From: Pseudomonas sp. dw_612
GTDB taxonomy: Bacteria; Pseudomonadota; Gammaproteobacteria; Pseudomonadales; Pseudomonadaceae
DNA length: 64,000 bases
Direction of reading: 5' to 3'
Assembly (NCBI RefSeq): GCF_018449725.1
Contig: NZ_JAAVVC010000013.1
Coordinates: forward strand, 62,001-126,000
Shown here: positions 24,502 through 33,552 of the stretch, one piece after another
Position numbering within the stretch: the first letter of the stretch is position 1
Layout of the letters: each line of letters begins with the position of its first letter
Position numbers and translations under genes: made by a program
The notes under the pieces: model-generated
Database searches by the model: none
What the model saw: only the letters and a program-made list of their open reading frames with translations
Told to the model about the DNA's origin: nothing

Positions 24502-25310
24502 AAGGGTTTCTCCAACACGGCATAAACCACTTGATAAGTCGCCGGCAGTCCTTTTGCCTGACGAAACTGCTCATACGCCTCGACCAGGCCGAGGATTCGC
24601 GCCCGGCCGGTCAAACCGCCCGGCCGGCCAGGGTTCAGGTTATGCGCGCCCAACGCCTTGAGTTCATGGGTCAGGCTGCGCACGTCCGGGTAATGCAGCA
24701 CATGTGGACAGGTTTGCAGACTGACAACCTGCAAGCCACTGGCCACGCACAGCTGTTGATAAGTCTCGAACTCGCGGAAGCGATTGACGTGCACCATGCC
24801 ATCCACCTGGCGCCAGCTGTCACGCAATTCGTACAACGTGCCGACACACAGACTAGCAAACGCAAAAACGCCGCCTGGTTTTAATGCCCGATACGCTTCG
24901 CTGAGCACCGAGTCGAAGTCCGAACACCACTGCACCGCGAGGCTGGAAAAGATCAGGTCGCAGGTCGACTCCTGCAATGGCAATCGCTCGGCATCGCCCG
25001 CAATGAAGTGCGTTGCGCCGCCCAAGGGCCGCGCGTGATTGAGCATGCCTTCGGCGATGTCCAGCGCCACGCCGTGACCCACAGGAAAACGCTCGCCCAG
25101 CGCACGACTGAAATACCCGGTGCCGCAACCCAGGTCCAGCCAGCGACCCGGCACACAATCATCGGGCAACCGGCGCAGCAACTCGCTGCCAACATCCCGT
25201 TGCAATTCAGCCACGCTGTCGTAGCTGGCCGCCGCGCGGGAAAAGGAGGCGGCCACCTGACGTTTGTCGGGCAAACCACCCGGTAGCTTGGGAAGGGATA
25301 AATCAGTCAT
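24498..25310 (-). CDS. bioC: Malonyl-ACP O-methyltransferase BioC
   Basis: A 270-residue SAM-dependent methyltransferase that caps malonyl-ACP to start pimeloyl synthesis. Motif I is LDLGCGTGYFSRAL, and motif II/post-I is seen in the GVALDIAEGML and CDLIFSSLAVQWC segments. The start MTDLSLPKLPGG at 25310 is chosen; an in-frame ATG at 25322 is possible, while the longest frame (to 25352) only adds bioH-coding sequence. It overlaps bioH by 8 bp and bioD by 4 bp. Confidence 0.93.
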   Translation of the reverse strand: MTDLSLPKLPGGLPDKRQVAASFSRAAASYDSVAELQRDVGSELLRRLPDDCVPGRWLDLGCGTGYFSRALGERFPVGHGVALDIAEGMLNHARPLGGATHFIAGDAERLPLQESTCDLIFSSLAVQWCSDFDSVLSEAYRALKPGGVFAFASLCVGTLYELRDSWRQVDGMVHVNRFREFETYQQLCVASGLQVVSLQTCPHVLHYPDVRSLTHELKALGAHNLNPGRPGGLTGRARILGLVEAYEQFRQAKGLPATYQVVYAVLEKPL

Positions 25311-26034
25311 CACCGGACTCATGCAAAAAGGCCTGGATCGCCCCCGCCACACCGTGAGGGTCTTCCAGAAGAAACGCGTGGCTGGCCTGTTCGATCAGGC
25401 CGATTTCGACATCCGGCAACAACGCCAGCAAGTCCCCCGCCGCTTCGGCCGGGACCAGCCCGTCGAGACCGGCGAACAGATGCAATTGCGGGCCACGAAA
25501 CGCCTGTAGCGCTTGCCGGGTATCCAGTTGCGCGAGGACTTCCAGGCCACTCATCAAGACTTGTGTCGACGTATGCGGCGCGCCTCCGAGCAACAGCCGT
25601 GACAGCCCGCGCGGGTCTTCAGCACCTTGGGCGCAGAGCAGCGAGAACCGTTTCAGAGTCATGCGCGGATCGGCACCGCAACCGGCCAGAAACGCATCGA
25701 AGGTCTCACCGGGCATCGCGCTCGGCCATTGTTCATGGGCGACAAACGAAGGGTTACTCGCCAGCGTCAGCAAACCGCAGCAGCGATCACCGCGCCGCGC
25801 CGCCAACTCGGATGCGAGCATGCCGCCCAGAGACCAGCCACCGAGCCAGGTATCCTGAGGTACGGTCGAATCGAGTTCATCGAGCCATTCTTCCAGCTCG
25901 CCTGACGCCAGCTCCGGCAACGGCTCGATCTCGACCCGCAGGTGTTCATCCAAGCCCTGCAAGGCTGCCGCCAACGGCTCCAGCGGCGAAATCCCGAGGC
26001 CCCAACCGGGCAGCAGAATCAGTCGATCACGCAT
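25303..26034 (-). CDS. bioH: Pimeloyl-ACP methyl ester carboxylesterase BioH
   Basis: A 243-residue alpha/beta hydrolase that removes the methyl group once pimeloyl-ACP is complete. The nucleophile is Ser68 in GGWSLGGML, with the acid in GLDGLVP and the His in EQASHAFLLEDP. The N-terminal LLPGWGLG holds the oxyanion strand. The start at 26034 lies inside the bioF end (8-bp overlap). The gene order F-H-C-D gives a self-contained BioC-BioH pathway. Confidence 0.93.
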   Translation of the reverse strand: MRDRLILLPGWGLGISPLEPLAAALQGLDEHLRVEIEPLPELASGELEEWLDELDSTVPQDTWLGGWSLGGMLASELAARRGDRCCGLLTLASNPSFVAHEQWPSAMPGETFDAFLAGCGADPRMTLKRFSLLCAQGAEDPRGLSRLLLGGAPHTSTQVLMSGLEVLAQLDTRQALQAFRGPQLHLFAGLDGLVPAEAAGDLLALLPDVEIGLIEQASHAFLLEDPHGVAGAIQAFLHESGDD

Positions 26035-27205
26035 GGCTTGGCTCCGGTCCCAGTTGTGCAAAACAATCGGCCAGTCCATTTAACAATAGCTGCACCTGCG
26101 CTTCGCTGTGGGCGGCGGTCAGGGTCACTCGCAGGCGCGCGCTACCGGCCGGCACGGTGGGCGGACGGATCGCGGTGACCATCAAGCCGCGTTCGCGCAG
26201 CATCTGCGAGAGTCGAACCGCGCGGCCCGCATCGCCAATCATGATTGGTTGGATCGGGGTAAAGCTGTCCATGAGTTCCAGGCCGATCTGCTCGGCACCT
26301 CGACGAAATTGACGGATCAGCACATTAAGGTGCTCGCGCCGCCAATGCTCGCTGCGCAATAATTCGAGACTTTTCAGCGTGGCGCAGGCCAGCGCTGGCG
26401 GCTGACTGGTGGTGTAAATGTAGGGCCGCGCGAACTGGATCAGGCTCTCGATCAATTCTTCACTGCCCGCCACGAACGCCCCGGCCGTGCCGAACGCCTT
26501 GCCGAGCGTGCCGACCAATACAGGCACATCCTCTTGGCTCAAACCAAAATGCTCGACAATCCCGCCGCCGTTGGCGCCCAGCGGACCAAAGCCGTGGGCA
26601 TCGTCGACCATCAGCCACGCACCTTTGGCCTTGGCCTCCCGGGCCAGCGCCGGCAGGTCGGCGATGTCGCCGTCCATGCTGAACACGCCGTCGGTAACCA
26701 CCAACGTGTTGCCAGTGGCCTTCTCCAGGCGCTTGGCCAAGCTATCGGCGTCGTTGTGCAGATAACGATTGAACCGCGCGCCGGATAGCAGACCCGCATC
26801 CAGCAGCGATGCGTGATTGAGCCGGTCTTCCAGCACCGTATCGCCCTGCCCGATCAACGCGGTGACCGTGCCGAGGTTGGCCATGTAACCGGTGGTGAAC
26901 AGCAACGCACGCGGGCGGCCGGTGAGATCGGCCAGCGCTTCTTCCAGCTCGTGATGCGGCGTGCTGTGGCCGATAACCAGGTGCGAAGCGCCGCCACCGA
27001 CGCCCCAACGGGACGCGCCAGCGCGCCAGGCTTCGATCACTTGCGGATGATTGGCCAGGCCCAGGTAATCGTTGTTACAAAACGCCAGTAATGGCTGACC
27101 ATCGACCACCACTTCCGGGCCCTGGGGGCTTTCGAGTAGCGGGCGTTGGCGATAGAGATTTTCGGCACGACGGGCAGCAAGGCGTGCGGCGAGATCGAAA
27201 GACAT
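26027..27205 (-). CDS. bioF: 8-amino-7-oxononanoate synthase
   Basis: A 392-residue PLP enzyme (alpha-oxoamine synthase family) that condenses pimeloyl-ACP with alanine. The Schiff-base lysine is Lys236 in TLGKAFGTAGAF. CNNDYLGLANHP near residue 45 and MVDDAHGFGPLG are family motifs. It is followed without a gap by bioH and separated from bioB by a REP pair. Confidence 0.95.
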   Translation of the reverse strand: MSFDLAARLAARRAENLYRQRPLLESPQGPEVVVDGQPLLAFCNNDYLGLANHPQVIEAWRAGASRWGVGGGASHLVIGHSTPHHELEEALADLTGRPRALLFTTGYMANLGTVTALIGQGDTVLEDRLNHASLLDAGLLSGARFNRYLHNDADSLAKRLEKATGNTLVVTDGVFSMDGDIADLPALAREAKAKGAWLMVDDAHGFGPLGANGGGIVEHFGLSQEDVPVLVGTLGKAFGTAGAFVAGSEELIESLIQFARPYIYTTSQPPALACATLKSLELLRSEHWRREHLNVLIRQFRRGAEQIGLELMDSFTPIQPIMIGDAGRAVRLSQMLRERGLMVTAIRPPTVPAGSARLRVTLTAAHSEAQVQLLLNGLADCFAQLGPEPSHA

Positions 27206-27249
27206 GCAGGCCTCGAGGTCAGATCACAGAGTGCGAAAGTTGCACAATC

Positions 27250-27344
27250 CCCTGTGGGAGCGAGCTTGCTCGCGATGGCGTCGGCCCAGTCAACATCAGT
27301 GTTGAATGTCACTCCGTCATCGCGAGCAAGCTCGCTCCCACATG
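27250..27344. repeat. REP pair between bioB and bioF
   Basis: CCTGTGGGAGCGAGCTTGCT and its complement AGCAAGCTCGCTCCCACA are separated by about 45 bp. It splits the bio operon between bioB and bioF. Confidence 0.9.
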
Positions 27345-27378
27345 GATTTGCATTCAGTCAGAAGGATCGATGAACGCT

Positions 27379-28434
27379 TCAAACAGCAGCGTTGTAGAAC
27401 TGCTCGCTGCTCTTCTGTTCAACCAACGCCTGTTCGATAGCCGCCTGATGCACTTCATCGGCATGCTCTTCCCGCGCTTCCGGCAGGATGCCCAGGCGCC
27501 CGAACAGTTGCATGTCCTTGTCGGCCTGCGGGTTGGCGGTGGTCAGCAGTTTGTCGCCGTAGAAAATCGAGTTGGCACCGGCGAAGAACGCCAGGGCTTG
27601 CATCTGCTCGTTCATCGCTTCGCGGCCGGCGGACAGGCGCACGTGGGATTGCGGCATCAGGATGCGGGCCACGGCGAGCATGCGGATGAAATCGAACGGG
27701 TCGATGTCATCGGCGTTTTCCAGCGGCGTACCGGCGACTTTCACCAGCATGTTGATCGGCACAGACTCCGGATGCTCCGGCAGGTTGGCCAGTTGGATCA
27801 GCAGGTTGGCGCGGTCGTCGAGGGATTCGCCCATGCCGAGGATGCCGCCGGAGCAGATCTTCATCCCCGATTCACGCACGTAAGCCAGGGTTTGCAGGCG
27901 CTCGCCGTAGGTGCGGGTGGTGATGATGCTGCCGTAGAACTCCGGCGAGGTGTCGAGGTTGTGGTTGTAGTAGTCGAGGCCGGCCTGGGCCAGGGCTTCG
28001 GTCTGGTCCTGGTCGAGACGACCGAGGGTCATGCAGGTTTCCAGGCCCATGGCTTTCACGCCTTTGACCATCTCCAGCACGTACGGCATGTCTTTGGCCG
28101 ACGGGTGCTTCCACGCCGCACCCATGCAGAAGCGGGTCGACCCGATAGCCTTGGCGCGAGCGGCCTCTTCGAGGACCTTCTGCACTTCCATCAGTTTTTC
28201 TTTTTCCAGGCCGGTGTTGTAGTGACCGGACTGCGGACAATATTTGCAATCTTCCGGGCAGGCGCCGGTTTTGATCGACAACAAGGTCGAAACTTGAACC
28301 CGGTTGGCATCGAAATGCGCGCGGTGCACCGTCTGCGCCTGGAACAACAGGTCGTTGAATGGCTGAACGAAGAGTGCTTTGACTTCGGCCAAAGACCAGT
28401 CATGACGCAGGGTTGCAGAGGTGCTGGCGCTCAT
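27379..28434 (-). CDS. bioB: Biotin synthase (radical SAM)
   Basis: A 351-residue radical SAM enzyme that inserts sulfur into dethiobiotin. The 4Fe-4S ligands are Cys59, Cys63 and Cys66 (GACPEDCKYCPQ). The 2Fe-2S ligands are in STRFCMGAAWK, GLETCMTLG and KICSGGILGMGES, with Arg in VRLSAGRE. It is the first gene of the - strand operon, and a promoter with a perfect -35 overlaps a BirA-type operator upstream. Confidence 0.96.
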   Translation of the reverse strand: MSASTSATLRHDWSLAEVKALFVQPFNDLLFQAQTVHRAHFDANRVQVSTLLSIKTGACPEDCKYCPQSGHYNTGLEKEKLMEVQKVLEEAARAKAIGSTRFCMGAAWKHPSAKDMPYVLEMVKGVKAMGLETCMTLGRLDQDQTEALAQAGLDYYNHNLDTSPEFYGSIITTRTYGERLQTLAYVRESGMKICSGGILGMGESLDDRANLLIQLANLPEHPESVPINMLVKVAGTPLENADDIDPFDFIRMLAVARILMPQSHVRLSAGREAMNEQMQALAFFAGANSIFYGDKLLTTANPQADKDMQLFGRLGILPEAREEHADEVHQAAIEQALVEQKSSEQFYNAAV

Positions 28435-28508
28435 GGGCGTTTCCTTGATTTATGCTTGGCAAGCGGCTGGGGAACGGAATACCCACAGGCGCGACACGGA
28501 TGTTCGGC

Positions 28509-28563
28509 ATATTTAAGGAAGAGCGATGCGCTGTCAACCACGATACGAAGGACCGGTTTACAT
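28509..28563 (-). promoter_or_regulatory. bioB promoter overlapped by a BirA-type operator
   Basis: On the minus strand TTGACA (28532-28537) lies 17 bases from AAATAT (28509-28514). An operator, read on the + strand as CTGTCAACC-N15-GGTTTACAT (28531-28563), matches the BirA box TTGTAAACC-N15-GGTTTACAA at 15 of 18 arm bases, with the family spacing. Its left arm covers the -35. Biotin-bound BirA should therefore block bioB transcription. Confidence 0.8.
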
Positions 28564-29266
28564 CTGGTTAAAAAACAAACAATCCTGTTTGCTCTGTTCA
28601 GAGCCTGCCGATGACAAAACACCCATCTGTACAGCCTGCGAAACCGAGCTGCCCTGGCTTGGCGATCACTGCCAGACCTGCGCCCTGCCCTTGCCCGCGT
28701 CCGGCCTGACGTGCGGCCAATGCCTGCAACAACCGCCGGCCTTCGAACGCGTGGCGGCGCCGTGGACTTACAGCTTTCCGCTGGACACGCTGATCACTCG
28801 TTTCAAACACAACGCGAAGTGGCCGTTTGGGCGCCTGCTCGGCGAACTTCTTGCGCAGTTCCTGCAACATCGCTTCGATGAAGACCTGGAGCGACCCGAT
28901 GCGTTGGTTCCGGTGCCGCTGGCTACCAAACGCCTGCGTCAGCGGGGTTTTAATCAAGCGGCGATGCTTGCGCGGTGGCTGAGTGAAAACCTGGACATTC
29001 CTTGCAACGAAACGCTGTTGCTGAGGATTCAGGACACCAGCGCCCAACAGCAACTGAAGGCCGAAGCGCGCAAGCGAAACTTGCGTAACGCCTTTGCCCT
29101 GGCCCCCGGTGCGTCCGTCTCAGGCCTTCATCTGGCCCTGATCGACGATGTGTTGACCACCGGCGCCACCGCACAAACCCTCGCGCGTTTGTTGATGAAC
29201 GCCGGTGCCGCCCGGGTTGATGTTTATTGCCTGGCCCGCACACCCAAACCCGGCGACACGGTTTAA
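28526..29266 (+). CDS. comF: ComF-family phosphoribosyltransferase-like protein
   Basis: A 246-residue protein. The N-terminal zinc ribbon has Cys21/Cys24 and Cys35/Cys38 plus a second set (CQTC, CGQC), and the C-terminal PRTase fold has the LIDDVLTTGATAQTL motif. The ATG at 28526 follows AAGGAAGAGCG. The only other nearby codons are not starts, so the BirA operator of bioB lies within codons 2-13. ComF proteins take part in DNA uptake in naturally competent bacteria; the exact role in Pseudomonas is unclear. Confidence 0.88.
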   Translation: MRCQPRYEGPVYIWLKNKQSCLLCSEPADDKTPICTACETELPWLGDHCQTCALPLPASGLTCGQCLQQPPAFERVAAPWTYSFPLDTLITRFKHNAKWPFGRLLGELLAQFLQHRFDEDLERPDALVPVPLATKRLRQRGFNQAAMLARWLSENLDIPCNETLLLRIQDTSAQQQLKAEARKRNLRNAFALAPGASVSGLHLALIDDVLTTGATAQTLARLLMNAGAARVDVYCLARTPKPGDTV

Positions 29267-29280
29267 CTGAACAACACAAA

Positions 29281-29376
29281 CCCTGTGGGAGCGGGCTTGC
29301 TCGCGAAAGCGATCTGTCAGTCACATCATTGCTGGATGTGCCGACGCCTTCGCGAGCAAGCCCGCTCCCACAGGGG
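29281..29376. repeat. REP pair between comF and modE
   Basis: CCCTGTGGGAGCGGGCTTGC and GCAAGCCCGCTCCCACAGGG arms with about 47 bp between. It fills most of the 201-bp gap before modE. Confidence 0.9.
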
Positions 29377-29467
29377 TTGAGTACAACTGGACGATTGGGC
29401 AACTGACTTGACTCCCAAGCCCCAAGCCGCCAACGTCCTCCCATTACCACCGCCCAAAGCACTCGCC

Positions 29468-30232
29468 ATGTCCCTGCCTACCTTATTGTCCCAGCACATT
29501 GTCCGTCGCCCGCAGCGCATCGCCCTGCTGCAACACATCGCCGAACAAGGCTCGATCACCCGCGCCGCGAAAAGCGCAGGCCTGAGTTACAAAGCGGCGT
29601 GGGACGCCATCGACGAGTTGAACAACCTGGCGCAAAAACCACTCGTGGAACGCAGCGTCGGCGGCAAGGGCGGTGGTGGCGCGAAGTTGTCCGAAGAAGG
29701 TCAACGCGTCCTGCGCCTGTATCAAAAGCTGCAAGTGTTGCAGGCCCAAGTGCTGGAAGCCGCCGAAGACGCCAGCGACCTCGACCTGCTCGGTCGCCTG
29801 ATGCTGCGCACCAGCGCGCGCAATCAGTTGCACGGCAAGGTCGTGGCGATCGAATCCCAGGGGCGCAACGACCGCATTCGCCTTGAACTGGCCGAAGGCT
29901 TGAACATCGACGCGCAGATCACCCACGACAGCACCCTGCACCTGGAACTGCAAAGCGGTACCGAAGTGGTCGCGTTGATCAAGGCCGGATGGCTGGAATT
30001 GCAGGCCATCGAGCAGGCTGCAACACTTGGCAACAATTGCCTGAAGGGCATTATCAAGGAGATTCTCGATGCCGAGGACGGCCCCAGCGAAGTGCGCATC
30101 GGCCTGCCCAACGGCCAGACACTCTGCGCCCTGGCGGAGCCGCTGCATTTAAAGACCTCCGGCCTGGGCATCGACCGACCGGTGCTGGTGCAATTCGCGC
30201 CGTCCAACGTGCTGCTGGGCACGCCGCTCTGA
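29468..30232 (+). CDS. modE: ModE-type molybdate-responsive transcriptional regulator
   Basis: A 254-residue protein with an N-terminal LysR-like winged helix (residues 12-95: GSITRAAKSAGLSYKAAWDA, then LVERSVGGKGGGGAKLSEEG) and two C-terminal MOP/TOBE domains from about residue 118 (RNQLHGKVVAIES and GNNCLKGIIKEILDAEDGPSE) that bind molybdate. The ATG at 29468 is preferred over an in-frame TTG at 29408. The transporter genes modABC are not in the window. Confidence 0.9.
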   Translation: MSLPTLLSQHIVRRPQRIALLQHIAEQGSITRAAKSAGLSYKAAWDAIDELNNLAQKPLVERSVGGKGGGGAKLSEEGQRVLRLYQKLQVLQAQVLEAAEDASDLDLLGRLMLRTSARNQLHGKVVAIESQGRNDRIRLELAEGLNIDAQITHDSTLHLELQSGTEVVALIKAGWLELQAIEQAATLGNNCLKGIIKEILDAEDGPSEVRIGLPNGQTLCALAEPLHLKTSGLGIDRPVLVQFAPSNVLLGTPL

Positions 30233-30290
30233 AACAAAACCTTCACTGACGCTCCTTAAGGTGACTGCAAAAACCCGCAGGGAGCCTGAT

Positions 30291-32192
30291 GTGAACCTAC
30301 TAGAAGAAAACCAATCCACCGACCTGGAAAAAATGGTCGGCCTCAGCCGTCGTGGTTTCATCAGCGCTGGCGCCCTCTGCGGTGCAGCAATGTTCCTCGG
30401 CGGCAACCTGCTGAGTCGCAGCGTGCTCGCCGCCAGTGTCAGTGCCGGCTCGAGCAAACTGTTGGGTTTCAACAGCATCGCCGCCGCCACGACCGACGCC
30501 ATCACCCTGCCGCCGGGTTACAAATCCTCGGTGTTGATCAGTTGGGGCCAGCCTCTGCAGAAAAACGGTCCGGCCTTCGACCCCAGCGGCAACGGCACCG
30601 CCCAGGCTCAGGAAGTCCAGTTCGGTGACAACAACGACGGCATGAGCCTGTTCGAGTTTCCCGGTGAAAAAGACCGGGCGCTGATGGCGATCAACAACGA
30701 ATACACCAACTACCGCTACCTCTACCCTCACGGCGGCATGCCGCAATCGGCGCAAGACGTGCGCAAGGCCCTGGCCTGTGAAGGTGTCTCGGTGATTGAA
30801 GTGCAGCGTCGCCGTGGCCAGTGGGAATTCGTCCAGGGCTCGCGCTACAACCGACGCATTCACGGTAACTCGACCTTGCGCTTCGGCGGTCCGGCCGCCG
30901 GTCACGAATTGCTCAAGACCAGCGCCGACAAGCACGGCAAGAAAGTCCTCGGCACCTTCCAGAACTGCGCCAACGGCAAGACGCCGTGGGGCACTTATCT
31001 GACCTGCGAAGAGAACTTCACCGATTGCTTCGGCAGCAGCAACGCCGAGCAAAAGTTCGATGCCGCGCAAAAACGCTACGGTGCCGTGGCCGCGAGCAAG
31101 GACATCAACTGGCACCAACACGACCCGCGTTTCGACTTGGCGAAGAATCCCAACGAGCTCAACCGTCACGGCTGGGTGGTGGAAATCGACCCGTTCGACC
31201 CGCAATCGACACCGGTCAAACGCACGGCTCTGGGCCGCTTCAAACATGAAAACGCCGCCCTGGCCGAAACCAACGACGGTCGTGCCGTGGTCTACATGGG
31301 CGACGATGAGCGCGGCGAATTCATCTACAAATTCGTCAGCCGCGACAAGATCAACCACCGCAACCCCAAGGCTAACCGCGAGCTGCTGGACCACGGCACG
31401 TTATATGTCGCGCGTTTCGACGCCGGCGACGGCAATGCCGATCACCCGAAAGGCCAGGGCCAGTGGATCGAACTGACCCACGGCAAGAATGGCATCGACG
31501 CCAGCAGCGGTTTTGCCGATCAGGCCGAAGTGCTGATCCACGCGCGCCTCGCCGCCAGCGTGGTCAATGCCACGCGCATGGACCGTCCGGAATGGATCGT
31601 CGTCAGCCCCAAGGACGGCCAGGTTTATTGCACCCTGACCAACAACGCCAAGCGCGGCGAAGACGGCCAACCGGTCGGCGGCCCGAACCCACGGGAGAAA
31701 AACGTTTACGGGCAGATCCTGCGCTGGCGCACCGACCGAGATGATCACGGCTCGAAAAGCTTTGCCTGGGATTTGTTCGTGGTCGCTGGCAATCCGGGCG
31801 TGCATGCCGGCACGCCGAAGGGCGGTTCGTCGAACATCACCCCGCAGAACATGTTCAACAGCCCGGATGGCTTGGGGTTCGACAAGGCCGGCCGGTTGTG
31901 GATTCTCACCGATGGCGATTCGAGCAATGCCGGTGACTTCGCGGGCATGGGCAATAACCAGATGCTCTGCGCCGACCCGGTCACCGGGGAAATCCGACGG
32001 TTCATGGTCGGGCCGATTGGTTGCGAGGTGACGGGGATCAGCTTTTCGCCAGATCAGAAGACGTTGTTTGTCGGGATTCAGCATCCAGGGGAGAACGGTG
32101 GCTCGACGTTCCCTGAGCATCTGCCGAATGGCAAGCCGCGGTCTTCGGTGATGGCCATTACCCGTGAAGACGGCGGGGTCGTCGGCGCCTGA
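30291..32192 (+). CDS. PhoX-family (DUF839) alkaline phosphatase, Tat-exported
   Basis: A 633-residue protein. The N-terminus carries a twin-arginine signal (LSRRGFISAGALCGAAMFLGG, RR near residues 21-22). The DUF839 beta-propeller follows, with segments such as LTCEENFTDCFG, MGDDERGEFIYKFVS, EWIVVSPKDGQVYCTLTNN and SPDGLGFDKAGRLWI. GTG at 30291 is chosen because AGGGAG lies six bases upstream; the frame is open to a GTG at 30261. PhoX enzymes use iron and calcium and hydrolyse phosphomonoesters in the periplasm under phosphate limitation. No Pho box was recognised. Confidence 0.85.
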   Translation: MNLLEENQSTDLEKMVGLSRRGFISAGALCGAAMFLGGNLLSRSVLAASVSAGSSKLLGFNSIAAATTDAITLPPGYKSSVLISWGQPLQKNGPAFDPSGNGTAQAQEVQFGDNNDGMSLFEFPGEKDRALMAINNEYTNYRYLYPHGGMPQSAQDVRKALACEGVSVIEVQRRRGQWEFVQGSRYNRRIHGNSTLRFGGPAAGHELLKTSADKHGKKVLGTFQNCANGKTPWGTYLTCEENFTDCFGSSNAEQKFDAAQKRYGAVAASKDINWHQHDPRFDLAKNPNELNRHGWVVEIDPFDPQSTPVKRTALGRFKHENAALAETNDGRAVVYMGDDERGEFIYKFVSRDKINHRNPKANRELLDHGTLYVARFDAGDGNADHPKGQGQWIELTHGKNGIDASSGFADQAEVLIHARLAASVVNATRMDRPEWIVVSPKDGQVYCTLTNNAKRGEDGQPVGGPNPREKNVYGQILRWRTDRDDHGSKSFAWDLFVVAGNPGVHAGTPKGGSSNITPQNMFNSPDGLGFDKAGRLWILTDGDSSNAGDFAGMGNNQMLCADPVTGEIRRFMVGPIGCEVTGISFSPDQKTLFVGIQHPGENGGSTFPEHLPNGKPRSSVMAITREDGGVVGA

Positions 32193-32196
32193 TCCG

Positions 32197-32300
32197 GCCT
32201 CTTCGCGAGCAAGCCCGCTCCCACATTGGATCTCCTGTGTGTCACAGGTAGTGTGAACACCAAAGATCCAATGTGGGAGCGGGCTTGCTCGCGAAGGCGT
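32197..32300. repeat. REP pair after the PhoX gene
   Basis: Long perfect arms: CTTCGCGAGCAAGCCCGCTC with CCACATTGGATCT on the left, and AGATCCAATGTGGG plus GCGGGCTTGCTCGCGAAG on the right. Confidence 0.92.
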
Positions 32301-32401
32301 CCGCCCAGACAACACTCATCTCAAGCCCAAACACTATAGAAGCCCCGTCTGCGCTACCATGCTTGGCCGGACGCGGCAGCCTGCTGCGCGCAGGAGTCAG
32401 C

Positions 32402-33376
32402 ATGGCCCACCCGTTTGCAACCCTCACCCCAGACCTCGTGCTCGATGCCGTCGAAAGCATCGGCTTTCTCAGCGACGCGCGCATTCTGGCGCTCAACAGC
32501 TACGAAAACCGCGTCTATCAAGTCGGCATCGAAGACTCCGAGCCGCTGATCGCCAAATTCTACCGCCCACAGCGCTGGACCAACGAAGCGATTCTCGAAG
32601 AACACCAGTTCACCTTTGAACTCGCCGAGTGCGATGTGCCGGTGGTCGCGCCGATGATTCACAACGGCGCCAGCCTGCATGAACACGCCGGGTTCCGATT
32701 CACCCTGTTCCCTCGCCGTGGTGGCCGCGCGCCGGAGCCGGGCAATCTTGATCAACTCTATCGCCTGGGCCAATTGCTCGGGCGCCTGCACGCCGTCGGC
32801 GCGACCAAACCGTTCGATCACCGCGAAGCGTTGGGCGTGAAGAACTTCGGACACGATTCGCTGAACACCCTGCTCGAAGGCAACTTCGTGCCGAAAAGCC
32901 TGCTGCCGGCCTACGAGTCCGTGGCCCGCGACCTGCTCAAGCGCGTGGAAGAGGTCTACAAGGCCACCCCACACCAGAACATCCGCATGCATGGCGATTG
33001 CCACCCCGGCAACATGATGTGCCGCGACGAGATGTTCCACATCGTCGACCTCGACGATTGCCGCATGGGCCCGGCAGTGCAGGACATCTGGATGATGCTC
33101 GCCGGGGATCGTCAGGAATGTCTCGGTCAGTTGTCGGAGTTGATGGACGGCTACAACGAGTTTCATGACTTCGATCCGCGGGAATTGGCGCTGATCGAAC
33201 CGCTGCGCGCGTTGCGCCTGATGCACTACAGCGCGTGGCTGGCGCGTCGCTGGGATGATCCGGCGTTCCCGCATAGTTTTCCGTGGTTCGGCAGTGAACG
33301 GTATTGGGGCGATCAGGTGTTGGCGTTGCGCGAGCAGCTTTCTGCACTCAACGAAGAACCTCTGAAACTTTTCTGA
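32402..33376 (+). CDS. srkA: Stress response kinase A (SrkA/YihE-like)
   Basis: A 324-residue protein of the choline/aminoglycoside kinase-like fold, close to E. coli SrkA in length. The catalytic loop is MHGDCHPGNMM (Asp199, Asn near 204) and the metal site is IVDLDDC (Asp216). The ATP-binding N-lobe has NSYENRVYQVGIED and LIAKFYRP. The ATG at 32402 has AGGAG six bases upstream; longer in-frame starts run into the REP. In E. coli SrkA protects against stress-induced death linked to MazEF and Cpx; the role here is inferred. Confidence 0.9.
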   Translation: MAHPFATLTPDLVLDAVESIGFLSDARILALNSYENRVYQVGIEDSEPLIAKFYRPQRWTNEAILEEHQFTFELAECDVPVVAPMIHNGASLHEHAGFRFTLFPRRGGRAPEPGNLDQLYRLGQLLGRLHAVGATKPFDHREALGVKNFGHDSLNTLLEGNFVPKSLLPAYESVARDLLKRVEEVYKATPHQNIRMHGDCHPGNMMCRDEMFHIVDLDDCRMGPAVQDIWMMLAGDRQECLGQLSELMDGYNEFHDFDPRELALIEPLRALRLMHYSAWLARRWDDPAFPHSFPWFGSERYWGDQVLALREQLSALNEEPLKLF

Positions 33377-33389
33377 CACACCCAATCCC

Positions 33390-33481
33390 CCTGTGGGAGC
33401 GGGCTTGCTCGCGAATGCGGTGGGTCATTCGGCAAATATGTTGACTGACCCACCGCATTCGCGAGCAAGCCCGCTCCCACA
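33390..33481. repeat. REP pair between srkA and rarD
   Basis: Arms of more than 35 bp, including GCGAATGCGGTGGGTCA and TGACCCACCGCATTCGC beyond the REP cores. It is the most extended perfect pairing among the repeats here. Confidence 0.92.
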
Positions 33482-33552
33482 TTGGCCCGCGACCATTCCT
33501 GCAAATCTCCTTACAATCCCCCCTTTGTTAGCTGCCTAAGCAAGGATTCTGC

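Noticed and set aside
27379..28434. A second radical SAM/RiPP system around bioB
   Set aside because: The cysteine pattern and neighbours fit biotin synthase fully; no precursor peptide or RRE gene is adjacent.
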